64,000 nt of DNA from the NCBI GenBank assembly GCA_964466195.1, contig CAYXMQ010000009.1, positions 54,712-118,711 on the forward strand. Direction: 5' to 3'. The stretch comes from PFJX01 sp964466195 (GTDB lineage Bacteria; Pseudomonadota; Gammaproteobacteria; Burkholderiales; Thiobacillaceae). A program made the position numbers and the translations under genes. The number at the start of each line of letters is the position of its first letter. Within the stretch, counting starts at the first letter, position 1. A model generated the notes under the pieces. The model worked only from the letters and a program-made list of their open reading frames with translations. It was not told the DNA's origin and ran no database searches. Shown one piece after another: positions 8,872 to 17,151 of this stretch.

Positions 8872-9762
8872 CTACACGCCGCCCGATTCCTTGAACAAGT
8901 TGTCCAGCTTCTGTTCGAAGCTGTGGTAACCGAGGTGGTCGTACAACTCCATGCGGGTCTGCATCGTGTCGAGCACATTCTGTTGCGTACCTTCGCGGCG
9001 AATCGCGCCATAGACGTTCAGCGCCGCTTTGCTCATGGCGCGGAACGCGGACAGCGGATACAGCACCAGGCCGACGCCGACGCTGCGCAGTTGCTCGACG
9101 CTGAATAACGGGGTGGCGCCGAACTCGGTGATGTTGGCCAGAATGGGCGCCTTGATCGCCTGCGTGAAGGCGGCGTATTGCGCCAGTTCGGTCATGGCTT
9201 CCGGGAAGATCATGTCGGCGCCGGCTTCGACGCAGGCGCTGGCGCGGTCGATGGCGGCCTGCAGGCCCTCGGCCTGCAGCGCATCGGTGCGCGCCATGAT
9301 GACGAATTCGGGGTCGATGCGGGCATCCACCGCCGCCTTCACCCGATCCACCATTTCGGCTTGCGAAACGATGGCCTTGCCGGGGCGATGGCCGCAACGT
9401 TTTTGCATGACCTGATCCTCGATATGCACTGCCGCCACGCCGGCCCGGGTCAGCGCGCGCACGGCGCGGGCGATGTTGAAGGCGCCGCCCCAGCCGGTGT
9501 CGATATCGACCAGCAAGGGCAGGGGGGTGACATCGGTGATGCGGCGGGCGTCGATCAGCACGTCTTCCAGCGTCGTGATGCCGAGGTCGGGAATGCCGCA
9601 GGAACTGGCCGCGACGCCGCCGCCGGACAGATACAGCGCCTTGAAGCCGGCGTGTTCGGCCAGCAGCGCCGAGTAGGCGTTGACGGCGCCGATCACCTGC
9701 AAAGGCTGTTCGGCGGCGACGGCGGCGCGGAATTTCGCGCCGGCAGAAGTGGCTTGAGTCAT
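8872..9762 (-). CDS. prpB: 2-methylisocitrate lyase
   Basis: A 296-residue enzyme of the isocitrate lyase/PEP mutase superfamily that cleaves 2-methylisocitrate to pyruvate and succinate. The signature KRCGH is at residues 121-125 (catalytic C123, the same number as in E. coli PrpB), and the metal-binding segment VDIDTGWG lies near residues 85-92. Length is normal. The start giving MTQATSAGAKF was chosen because upstream in-frame residues show no homology to the family. It sits between prpE and prpC on the same strand; the spacer to prpE holds a hairpin repeat. Confidence 0.95.
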   Translation of the reverse strand: MTQATSAGAKFRAAVAAEQPLQVIGAVNAYSALLAEHAGFKALYLSGGGVAASSCGIPDLGITTLEDVLIDARRITDVTPLPLLVDIDTGWGGAFNIARAVRALTRAGVAAVHIEDQVMQKRCGHRPGKAIVSQAEMVDRVKAAVDARIDPEFVIMARTDALQAEGLQAAIDRASACVEAGADMIFPEAMTELAQYAAFTQAIKAPILANITEFGATPLFSVEQLRSVGVGLVLYPLSAFRAMSKAALNVYGAIRREGTQQNVLDTMQTRMELYDHLGYHSFEQKLDNLFKESGGV

Positions 9763-9790
9763 GGTGTGTCCTCGTGGGGCTGACAAATTG

Positions 9791-9814
9791 CCCCCCTTTT
9801 CCAAAGGGGGAAGA
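9791..9814 (+). repeat. Copy 2 of the 24-base hairpin repeat
   Basis: CCCCCCTTT, six variable bases, GGGGGAAGA on the plus strand. CCCCCTTT (9792-9799) pairs with AAAGGGGG (9803-9810) around a three-base loop, a perfect 8-base stem. It lies in the prpB-prpE spacer, inverted relative to the copy at 7638-7661. Confidence 0.78.
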
Positions 9815-9826
9815 AAATCCACAGGC

Positions 9827-11731
9827 TCATCGCCCCACCGCCTTGCGGATTTCCTCCAGCGCGTTGGGGTCGTCGAGGGTGGACAGATCACCGGTTTCGC
9901 GACCTTCCGCCAGCGCCTGGATCGAGCGCCGCAGCAGCTTGCCGGAACGGGTCTTGGGCAGCGCCGTGACGAAGTGCAGCTGGTACGGCTTGGCGACGGC
10001 GCCGAGCAGTTCCGCGACCTTGGCGATGCAGGACTTCTCCAGCGCTGCGCGGCCGGCCGCATCGGCGATCAGCGCCGGGTCTTTGACCGTGCAGAAACCG
10101 ACCGGCACCTGACCCTTGACTTCGTCATGCAGGCCGACCACGGCGACTTCGGCGATGGCCGGATGCGCCTGCAACGCCTCCTCGATTTCGCGCGTGCCGA
10201 GGCGGTGACCGGCGGTGTTGATGACGTCGTCAGTGCGGCCGAGGATGAAGGTGTAGCCGTCGGCGTCGCGCACCGCCCAGTCGGATGAGGAATAGAGCAA
10301 TTCATGCTCGAACTGGCCGAAATAGCTGTTGATGAAGCGTGCGTCATCGCCCCAGACGGTCGTCAAACACCCCGGCGGCAACGGCGGCACGACGGTCAGC
10401 ACGCCTTTCTCATTGGCGCCGCCGCTGTTGCCGCACTCGGCCCCGGTCAGGTCGTTGACGATGCGGATGTTGAAGCCGTAGGTCGGGAAGCCGGGCGAGC
10501 CGAAGCGATTCGGCTTCAGCTCGACGCCGGGCAGGTAACTCAGCATCGCCCAGCCGCTTTCGGTCTGCCAGTAATGGTCCAGCACCGGCACGCCCAGGCC
10601 GTCGGAAATCCAGCGCGAGGTGGTTTCGTCCAGCGGCTCGCCGGCCAGGAACAGATAGCGCAGGCTGGAGAGATCGTACTTCTTCAGCCAGGCCGGGTCC
10701 TGCTTCTTCAACACGCGGATGGCGGTCGGCGACGAGAACATCGTGGTGACCTGGTGGTCCTGCACGATCTTCCACCAGATGCCGGCATCCGGCTTGATCG
10801 GCAGGCCTTCGTAGACGATGGTGGTCATGCCGTGAATCAGCGGGCCGTAGACGATATAGCTGTGGCCGACCACCCAGCCGATGTCGGAGGTGGTGAACAT
10901 GGTTTCGCCGGCACCGGCGTTGTAGACGTATTTCATGGAGGCCGCCAGCGCCACGGCGTAGCCGCCGACATCGCGCTGCACGCCCTTGGGCTTGCCGGTG
11001 GTGCCGCTGGTGTACAGGATGTAGCTGGGTTCGTTGGATTCCAGCCAGGTCACCGGCACCACCGCGTCGCGGCAGTCGTCGCGCGCGTCCCAGTAATCGA
11101 TATCGCGGCCGTCCTGCCATGGCATGTCCGCGTCGAGGCCGCGATCGACGATCAGCACCTTCGGCGGCGGGAACTTCGCTTCCTGCATCGCGGCATCGAC
11201 CAGATGCTTGTACGGCACCGCCTTGCCGCCGCGCATGCCGGCATCGGCGCAGATCAGCAGACAGGGTTTGGCGTCGTCGATGCGCAGCGCCAGGTTGTGC
11301 GCCGCGAAGCCGCCGAACACGACGGAATGCACCGCACCCAGGCGGGCGCAGGCCAGCATGCAGAAAACGGCTTCGGCGATCATCGGCATGTAGATCACCA
11401 CCCGCTCGCCCTTCTTCACGCCCAGGCTTTGCAGCACGGCGGCGCAGCGGTTCACCTCGCGGTGCAGCTCGGCGTAGGTGTATTGCTTTTCCTCGCCGGT
11501 CTCGCTGGACAGGTAGATCAGCGCGGGCTGCTCGGCGCGCGCGGCCAAATGCCGGTCCACCGCGTTGTGGCAGAGGTTGGTTTCGCCGCCGACGAACCAT
11601 TTGCGAAACGGCGGCTTCGAGTAATCGAGTATTTGCTGCGGCGGCGTGCGCCATTCGATCAGCTTGGCCTGATCACCCCAAAACCCGTCCGGATCGTCGA
11701 TGGAACGACGGTAAAACGCCTGGTAATCCAT
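9827..11731 (-). CDS. prpE: Propionyl-CoA synthetase
   Basis: A 634-residue acyl-adenylate-forming ligase that activates propionate to propionyl-CoA. The ATP-binding P-loop YTSGTTGKPKG lies near residues 250-260, the adenylate-binding DHYWQTESGW in the middle, the hinge GRTDDVINTAGHRLGTREIE near 515-535, and the acetylation-prone lysine in LPKTRSGKLLRR near the C-terminus. Length and DVGGYAVALAASM fit PrpE better than acetyl-CoA synthetase, and linkage to prpBCD supports this. It is the first gene of the operon and is preceded by GAGGAG on the minus strand. No prpR-type regulator is adjacent, which is unusual for prp loci. Confidence 0.92.
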   Translation of the reverse strand: MDYQAFYRRSIDDPDGFWGDQAKLIEWRTPPQQILDYSKPPFRKWFVGGETNLCHNAVDRHLAARAEQPALIYLSSETGEEKQYTYAELHREVNRCAAVLQSLGVKKGERVVIYMPMIAEAVFCMLACARLGAVHSVVFGGFAAHNLALRIDDAKPCLLICADAGMRGGKAVPYKHLVDAAMQEAKFPPPKVLIVDRGLDADMPWQDGRDIDYWDARDDCRDAVVPVTWLESNEPSYILYTSGTTGKPKGVQRDVGGYAVALAASMKYVYNAGAGETMFTTSDIGWVVGHSYIVYGPLIHGMTTIVYEGLPIKPDAGIWWKIVQDHQVTTMFSSPTAIRVLKKQDPAWLKKYDLSSLRYLFLAGEPLDETTSRWISDGLGVPVLDHYWQTESGWAMLSYLPGVELKPNRFGSPGFPTYGFNIRIVNDLTGAECGNSGGANEKGVLTVVPPLPPGCLTTVWGDDARFINSYFGQFEHELLYSSSDWAVRDADGYTFILGRTDDVINTAGHRLGTREIEEALQAHPAIAEVAVVGLHDEVKGQVPVGFCTVKDPALIADAAGRAALEKSCIAKVAELLGAVAKPYQLHFVTALPKTRSGKLLRRSIQALAEGRETGDLSTLDDPNALEEIRKAVGR

Positions 11732-11763
11732 GCTCTCCTCCTATGCGGCCGACGATTCCAACT

Positions 11764-11783
11764 TTCGACAGGCCGCTGTCGAA
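11764..11783. promoter_or_regulatory. Perfect inverted repeat upstream of prpE
   Basis: TTCGACAG (11764-11771) and CTGTCGAA (11776-11783) are perfect 8-base arms around a 4-base centre, 33-52 bases before the prpE start. It could be an operator for a propionate-responsive regulator or a hairpin terminating manC transcription; there is no T-run after it on the minus strand, which favours an operator. Confidence 0.5.
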
Positions 11784-11842
11784 TTCATTGTGCACTGCAA
11801 TAGCTGACGCGAACCTGACGATGCCGGCGGAGGAATGGCGGG

Positions 11843-13258
11843 CTAACTGCGTTGGTAAAGGTCCTCGAATCGCACGATATCGTCTTCGCCGAGATAGCTG
11901 CCGGACTGGACTTCGATCAGGTGCAACGGCATGCGTCCCGGGTTTTCCAGGCGGTGGGTGGTGCCGAGCGGGATGTAGGTGGACTGGTTTTCGGTCAGCA
12001 ATTCCTCGACATCGCCGCGGGTGACGCGGGCGGTGCCGGAGACCACGACCCAATGCTCGGCGCGGTGATGATGCATTTGCAGCGACAGCTTCTCGCCCGG
12101 CTTGACCATGATGCGCTTGACCTGGAAACGCTCGCCGATGTCGATGCCTTCGTACCAGCCCCAGGGGCGAAACACGCGGGTATGGAACTCGTGTTCGCTG
12201 CGGCCGCTGGCTTTCAGGAAATCGACCACTTTTTTGACGTCCTGGGCGCGGTTCTTGTCCGCCACCAGCACCGCATCGGCGGTTTCAACAATGAGCAGAT
12301 CGGCGACGCCGATGGCCGCCACCATGCGTGATTCGGCGCGCACCAGACTGTTGCTGACGTCATCCAGATAGACGTCGCCGCGCAGTACATTGCCGTTGGC
12401 GTCCTTGCTGCCGACATCCCAGAGCGCCGACCAGGCGCCGATGTCGTTCCAGCCGATATCGGTCGGCACTACGGCGGCGTGGCGAGTGTGCTCCATGACC
12501 GCGTAGTCGATGGAATCGGACGGGCAGGTGGCGAACGCGGCCTGGTCCAGGCGGCAGAAGTCGAGATCGTGCTTGCCTTGGGCGAGCGCCTCTTTGCAGG
12601 CGGCGAGTATGTCCGGGCGGACTCTGTCCAATTCATCGAGAAATTGTCGGCAGCTGAACAGGAACATGCCGCTGTTCCAGTAGTAATCGCCGGCGGCGAG
12701 AAATTTCTCGGCATTTTCCAGATTCGGCTTTTCCACGAAGCGCTCGACCTGATACGCCGCGCCCTGAGCCAGGGCTGCGCCGCGCTGGATATAGCCGTAA
12801 CCGGTTTCCGGCGCGTCCGGGACGATGCCGAAGGTGACCAGGAAACCGGCGGCGACGGCATCCAGGCCTTGCCGGATGGCGGCATGGAAAGCGGCGACGT
12901 CGCGAATCAGATGGTCGGCCGGCAACAGCAGCATGACCGCTTCCGGGTCGCCTTCCAGCAGGGTCAGTGCGGCCACCGCGGCGGCCGGCGCGGTATTGCG
13001 CCCGACCGGCTCGAGGAAGATGGCCAGCGGTGCGACCCCCACTTCCCGCATCTGCTCGGCGATCAGGAAGCGGTGGTCGTTATTGCACACGATCAAGGGT
13101 TGTCCGCAATCCGGCAGGCCCGCCAGGCGCCGTACGGTTTCCTGCACCATGGTCAAATCAGACGCCAGCGGCAACAACTGTTTCGGCAGCGCTTTGCGCG
13201 ACATCGGCCAGAGCCGGGTGCCGGAACCGCCGGAGAGAATGACGGGATAGAGGGTCAT
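11843..13258 (-). CDS. manC: Mannose-1-phosphate guanylyltransferase / mannose-6-phosphate isomerase
   Basis: A bifunctional protein of 471 residues making GDP-mannose for surface polysaccharides. The nucleotidyltransferase signature GGSGTRLWPMSRKALPKQ is at residues 8-25, the sugar-phosphate segment RFVEKPN follows, and the C-terminal cupin type II isomerase domain has metal ligands in QMHHHRAEHW. The start giving MTLYPVILSGG was chosen because the family begins just before the GGSGTR loop; 17 upstream in-frame residues are non-conserved. It stands alone, with no capsule or LPS genes around it, so its end product is not defined here. AlgA and CpsB are alternative names for the same family. 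Confidence 0.93.
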   Translation of the reverse strand: MTLYPVILSGGSGTRLWPMSRKALPKQLLPLASDLTMVQETVRRLAGLPDCGQPLIVCNNDHRFLIAEQMREVGVAPLAIFLEPVGRNTAPAAAVAALTLLEGDPEAVMLLLPADHLIRDVAAFHAAIRQGLDAVAAGFLVTFGIVPDAPETGYGYIQRGAALAQGAAYQVERFVEKPNLENAEKFLAAGDYYWNSGMFLFSCRQFLDELDRVRPDILAACKEALAQGKHDLDFCRLDQAAFATCPSDSIDYAVMEHTRHAAVVPTDIGWNDIGAWSALWDVGSKDANGNVLRGDVYLDDVSNSLVRAESRMVAAIGVADLLIVETADAVLVADKNRAQDVKKVVDFLKASGRSEHEFHTRVFRPWGWYEGIDIGERFQVKRIMVKPGEKLSLQMHHHRAEHWVVVSGTARVTRGDVEELLTENQSTYIPLGTTHRLENPGRMPLHLIEVQSGSYLGEDDIVRFEDLYQRS

Positions 13259-13329
13259 AACGGGCTCATCGTGGAAAGAGGGGCGAAGGGTAATGCCAGA
13301 GGCGCACACGTGGAAAGCCCGACAGGCTG

Positions 13330-14850
13330 CTAGCCTCGCCAGAACAGCCGGGACTGCGCCAGCCGCCGCCAGACCGCGGCGGAAATGCCGGCATGGCGCG
13401 CCGCTTCGACTTGCAAGGCGCCTTCGAGGCGGCCGAGCTCGAAGCTGATCGACAAGCTCTTTTTCGGCAGCGTGCGCAGCAATTCGGCGCCGACATGGGC
13501 GTCATTGGCGCTGCCCAGTGCGTTCTGCAATTCGGCCAGCGCCGCGATGAAACGAGCGCCGCGTTTGCCGTAAAACGGCGCGAACGCCTCCGCCGCGTAG
13601 CGCAGCTTCTTGGCGGCGATGCGCGCCAAATGGCGTTCGGCGGGGTCAAGCCGGGCGAAGCGGCGGCAACGCTTGCGCAACGTGCGCCAGCGTTTCTCCA
13701 GGATGCCCGCGGCCCAGGCCTGCGCGCTCGCCGGCGCCGCGCCGGAGGCGGCGGGCGCAGCGGCCGCGGGCAGCAGGCCGCGGCCGAGGGCGAGCACCAG
13801 TCCGGTGAATTCCGCGCTGCGCAGCAAGGCTTGCGCCTGTCGGCGGCTGTCGGCGGCCGCCTCGCGCAGCAGCGCCAGCATGGCCTCCTCGCCGGGCGCC
13901 GGCGCGGCCGGTACGCCCAGCGCCGCCAGCGTCCTGGGCAACGTTTCATGCAGGAACACATCCCAGTCGCGCGCCGGATTCAGGCCGCGCATCACGCGGC
14001 GCAATGGCTGCACCGTGTCGGCGGCGATCCGGCTCTGACCCGATTTCAGCGCGCCGTTCAGCGCCAGGCCGGCGCGCAGGCGGCGCAGTGCAATGCGGAG
14101 TTGGTGCAGGTATTCAATCTCCTGCGCGCGTTCCAGAACGCCCGGTACGTTGGCGACCAATTGCGCCAGTGCGGCCTGCATCACGGCTTGCCAGGCGGCG
14201 CCGCTGCTCTGCTGCGGATGGATGTCCGGGCGCACGGCTTTGACCGGCGCCGGCCGGCTCGCGCCGCACAAGGCATAGCCGCGCTCCGCCTTGCTGCGCG
14301 GCTCGATGGTCAGGTCCGCATCGGGCAGCAAGCGCAAGGCCACGTCGAACAGAAAGTCCGCCGCGCCGGTCTTGAGTTCAATTTCGATTTCCGAGATCGC
14401 TTGCGCCGCCTCGCCGGCCTGGATCTCGCCGATATCCAGCGCCAGTTCCGCCTGATCGTCGCCGTGCGTGATCTGCCAGGTGGTGCGCTGGAATCGGGTG
14501 GCGAAGGCCGGCGCAATCCGCGCCCGGTCGATGCCGTGCAGGAGTTCCAGAGCGGCCTGCGGCAGCACGGCAAAATCCGGGCTGGCGCCGCCGGCGACCG
14601 CCATCTCCCATTCCGGCCGACTCGACATCGCGCCGACTGCGCGCGCTTCAGCCTTCAAGGTCTGCACCCAGTGGTAGCCGATGCGCCGTACGCGCAGCGC
14701 AATGCCGCGCCGCATCAGTTCGAAGTCGGGCGTGTCGAAGTAAATGCTGTGCAAGGTGTTTTTGTTCGGCTTGATGGCATGCAACAACGCATGCCGCCTT
14801 ATGCGTGCGGCCTGGTGCTTCGGCAGAGCCAGTTTCAGTTCGATTTCCAT
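13330..14850 (-). CDS. CYTH-CHAD domain protein (inorganic triphosphatase / polyP-associated)
   Basis: A 506-residue fusion. The CYTH domain (about residues 1-200) opens with the diagnostic ExExK motif MEIELK, followed by Arg/Lys/Glu strands (IYFDTPDFEL, ALRVRRIG) that form the triphosphate tunnel. The CHAD domain (about 215-506) is helical with regularly spaced His, Arg and Lys (LHQLRIALRRLRAG, HLARIAAKKLRYAAEAFAP). CYTH enzymes hydrolyse inorganic triphosphate, and CHAD domains are known to bind polyphosphate granules. It is divergent from ppk1, with starts 116 bases apart, which supports a role in polyphosphate metabolism. An adenylate cyclase function is unlikely given the fusion. Confidence 0.9.
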   Translation of the reverse strand: MEIELKLALPKHQAARIRRHALLHAIKPNKNTLHSIYFDTPDFELMRRGIALRVRRIGYHWVQTLKAEARAVGAMSSRPEWEMAVAGGASPDFAVLPQAALELLHGIDRARIAPAFATRFQRTTWQITHGDDQAELALDIGEIQAGEAAQAISEIEIELKTGAADFLFDVALRLLPDADLTIEPRSKAERGYALCGASRPAPVKAVRPDIHPQQSSGAAWQAVMQAALAQLVANVPGVLERAQEIEYLHQLRIALRRLRAGLALNGALKSGQSRIAADTVQPLRRVMRGLNPARDWDVFLHETLPRTLAALGVPAAPAPGEEAMLALLREAAADSRRQAQALLRSAEFTGLVLALGRGLLPAAAAPAASGAAPASAQAWAAGILEKRWRTLRKRCRRFARLDPAERHLARIAAKKLRYAAEAFAPFYGKRGARFIAALAELQNALGSANDAHVGAELLRTLPKKSLSISFELGRLEGALQVEAARHAGISAAVWRRLAQSRLFWRG

Positions 14851-14965
14851 ATGCTGCTCCGGCAGGCGTTGTCGGCAGGCTGAGATAGAAGGCCTCTAGG
14901 CATTGAGGTTAGCATCCGGGCTCCGACTTCGTGTTACACCGTCCCGACCCTGCGATAAGCCCACT

Positions 14966-17047
14966 ATGAGCCCACTTCCCGCCCCCGACCATCTGATCAA
15001 TCGTGAACTCGGCATGCTGGAGTTCAACCGCCGCGTGCTCGCCCAGGCGGAAGACCCGGCCACGCCGCTGCTCGAACGGCTGCGCTTTCTGTGTATTTTC
15101 TCCAGCAACATGGATGAGTTTTTCGAGATACGCGGCGCCGGCCTGAAAGAACAGATCAAGCTCAATCCCCAGCATGTCGGCGCCGATGGCTACACCGCGC
15201 GCCAGATCTACAACCAGGTGGCGAAGGTGGCGCACGAGCTGGTGGCGCGCCAGTACGACCTGTTCAATCGGGATGTGCTGCCGGCGCTGGCGCAGCAGGA
15301 CATCCGTTTCCTGCGCCGTACGCACTGGAATCCGGAGCAGGCGGAGTGGATACGCAGTTTTTTCTTCAACGAGTTGATGCCGGTGCTGACGCCGATCGGG
15401 CTCGACCCGGCGCATCCGTTCCCCAACGTACTGAATAAAAGCCTGAACTTCGCGGTCGAGCTGTCCGGCAAGGATGCCTTCGGCCGCAATTCGAATCGCG
15501 CCGTCGTGCAGGCGCCGCGTTCATTGCCGCGCGTGATACAACTGCCGACCGAAGTCGCCGGTTGCGAATTCGGCTTCGTCTTCCTGTCTTCCATCCTGCA
15601 CGCCCACGTCGGCGAACTGTTTACCGGCATGGAAACGCGCGGTTGTTACCAGTTCCGCGTCACCCGCAATTCCGACCTGTTCGTCGACGACGAAGAAAAC
15701 AAGAATCTGCGCGAACAGCTGCAGGGCGAGCTGCCGCACCGCCATTACGGCGACGCCGTGCGGCTGGAAGTGGCCGACAACAGCTCGCCGGAAATGACCG
15801 CCTTTTTGCTGGAGCAATTCGGCCTCGGCCGCGACGACCTGTTCCAGGTGCATGGCCCGGTCAATCTGGTGCGCCTGATGGGCGTGCCGGACAGGGTCGA
15901 ACGGCCCGACCTCAAATTCCCCCCGTTCACGCCCGGACTGCCGAATGTGTTGCAACCGAATGCGCTGACCAAGCAGACCGACCTGTTCCAGTCGATCAGC
16001 CGCAGCGACATTCTGCTGCATCATCCGTATCAATCGTTCCAGCCGGTGATCGACTTCATCCGCCAGGCGGCCGAAGACCCCAGCGTGCTGGCGATCCGGC
16101 AGACCGTCTATCGCACCGGCTCCGATTCCGAGCTGATGCGCCAGCTCATTGCCGCCGCCCAGCGCGGCAAGGAAGTCACCGCGGTGGTCGAGCTGATGGC
16201 GCGCTTCGACGAAGAAGCCAACATCAACTGGGCGGAGCAGCTGGAAAAGGCCGGTGCGCATGTGGTCTACGGCGTCGTCGGCTACAAGACGCACGCCAAG
16301 CTGGCGCTGGTGGTGCGGCGCGAGGGCGGCAAACTCAAGAGATATGCCCACCTGGGCACCGGCAACTACCATCCGCGCACCGCCCGCATGTACACCGATT
16401 TCGGCCTGCTGACCTGCCAGCCCGACCTGTGCCAGGACGTCAACGATGTGTTCATGCAGCTGACCGGCCTGGGCAAGGCGCACGAACACACGCTGTTGCT
16501 GCAAGCGCCGTTCTCGATGCATGCGCGCATGATGCAGGCGATCCGCAACGAAACCGACAAGGCCAGACAGGGCGAAAAGGCCGCCATCATCGCCAAGATG
16601 AACGCCCTGCTGGAACCGCGCATCATCGCGGCGCTGTACGAAGCCTCGCAGGCCGGCGTGCAAGTCGATTTGATCGTGCGCGGCGTCTGCGCCTTGAAGC
16701 CGGGCATCGCCGGGCTCTCCGACAACATCCGCGTGCGTTCGCTGGTCGGCCGCTTTCTCGAGCACCACCGCATCTTCTATTTCCTGAATGGCGGCCAGGA
16801 AGACGTCTGGCTGGCCAGCGCCGACTGGATGGACCGCAATTTCTTTCGCCGCATCGAAACCGCTTTCCCGTTGCTCGACCCGAAACTGAAGCGTCGGGTC
16901 ATCAACGAAGGCCTCAAGGCCTGCCTGAAAGACAATCAGCGCGTCTGGGAGATGCAGCCGGATGGCGCCTACCGGCGCCGTGCGCGGCGCGGCAAAAGTT
17001 TCGACGCACAAGCTTTTTTGATGAGCGCGCTGGGGACGAAGGTATAG
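14966..17047 (+). CDS. ppk1: Polyphosphate kinase 1
   Basis: A 693-residue enzyme that reversibly makes polyphosphate from ATP. The N-terminal segment NRELGMLEFNRRVL is typical. The phospho-acceptor histidine is H462 in RYAHLGTGNYHP (E. coli H435) and the second catalytic histidine is H600 in GRFLEHHRIFYF (E. coli H592). The ATG at 14966 was preferred over an upstream TTG because homology begins shortly after it. It is divergent from the CYTH-CHAD gene and followed by a strong hairpin (17077-17120). An exopolyphosphatase gene lies 26 kb downstream. Confidence 0.96.
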   Translation: MSPLPAPDHLINRELGMLEFNRRVLAQAEDPATPLLERLRFLCIFSSNMDEFFEIRGAGLKEQIKLNPQHVGADGYTARQIYNQVAKVAHELVARQYDLFNRDVLPALAQQDIRFLRRTHWNPEQAEWIRSFFFNELMPVLTPIGLDPAHPFPNVLNKSLNFAVELSGKDAFGRNSNRAVVQAPRSLPRVIQLPTEVAGCEFGFVFLSSILHAHVGELFTGMETRGCYQFRVTRNSDLFVDDEENKNLREQLQGELPHRHYGDAVRLEVADNSSPEMTAFLLEQFGLGRDDLFQVHGPVNLVRLMGVPDRVERPDLKFPPFTPGLPNVLQPNALTKQTDLFQSISRSDILLHHPYQSFQPVIDFIRQAAEDPSVLAIRQTVYRTGSDSELMRQLIAAAQRGKEVTAVVELMARFDEEANINWAEQLEKAGAHVVYGVVGYKTHAKLALVVRREGGKLKRYAHLGTGNYHPRTARMYTDFGLLTCQPDLCQDVNDVFMQLTGLGKAHEHTLLLQAPFSMHARMMQAIRNETDKARQGEKAAIIAKMNALLEPRIIAALYEASQAGVQVDLIVRGVCALKPGIAGLSDNIRVRSLVGRFLEHHRIFYFLNGGQEDVWLASADWMDRNFFRRIETAFPLLDPKLKRRVINEGLKACLKDNQRVWEMQPDGAYRRRARRGKSFDAQAFLMSALGTKV

Positions 17048-17076
17048 TGCGCGCGTCGTGACCCATCCTTCTCAGC

Positions 17077-17120
17077 CTGTCGCCGCGCCGCCGACGGGCT
17101 GGATGGCGGCGCGGCGACAG
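17077..17120. terminator. Strong hairpin after ppk1
   Basis: CTGTCGCCGCGCCGCC (17077-17092) and its exact complement (17105-17120) form a perfect 16-base GC-rich stem with a 12-base loop, 30 bases after the ppk1 stop and 32 before the next start. No T-run follows, so it may be a Rho-assisted terminator or an mRNA-stabilising structure. Confidence 0.55.
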
Positions 17121-17151
17121 CAGAGAACCGTTTAGCGGGAAGGACGTCGTG

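Noticed and set aside
7670..9397. A longer prpC reading frame extending upstream over prpB
   Set aside because: The extension is prpB sequence in another frame; family similarity begins at MSETPDIPNS (8833).
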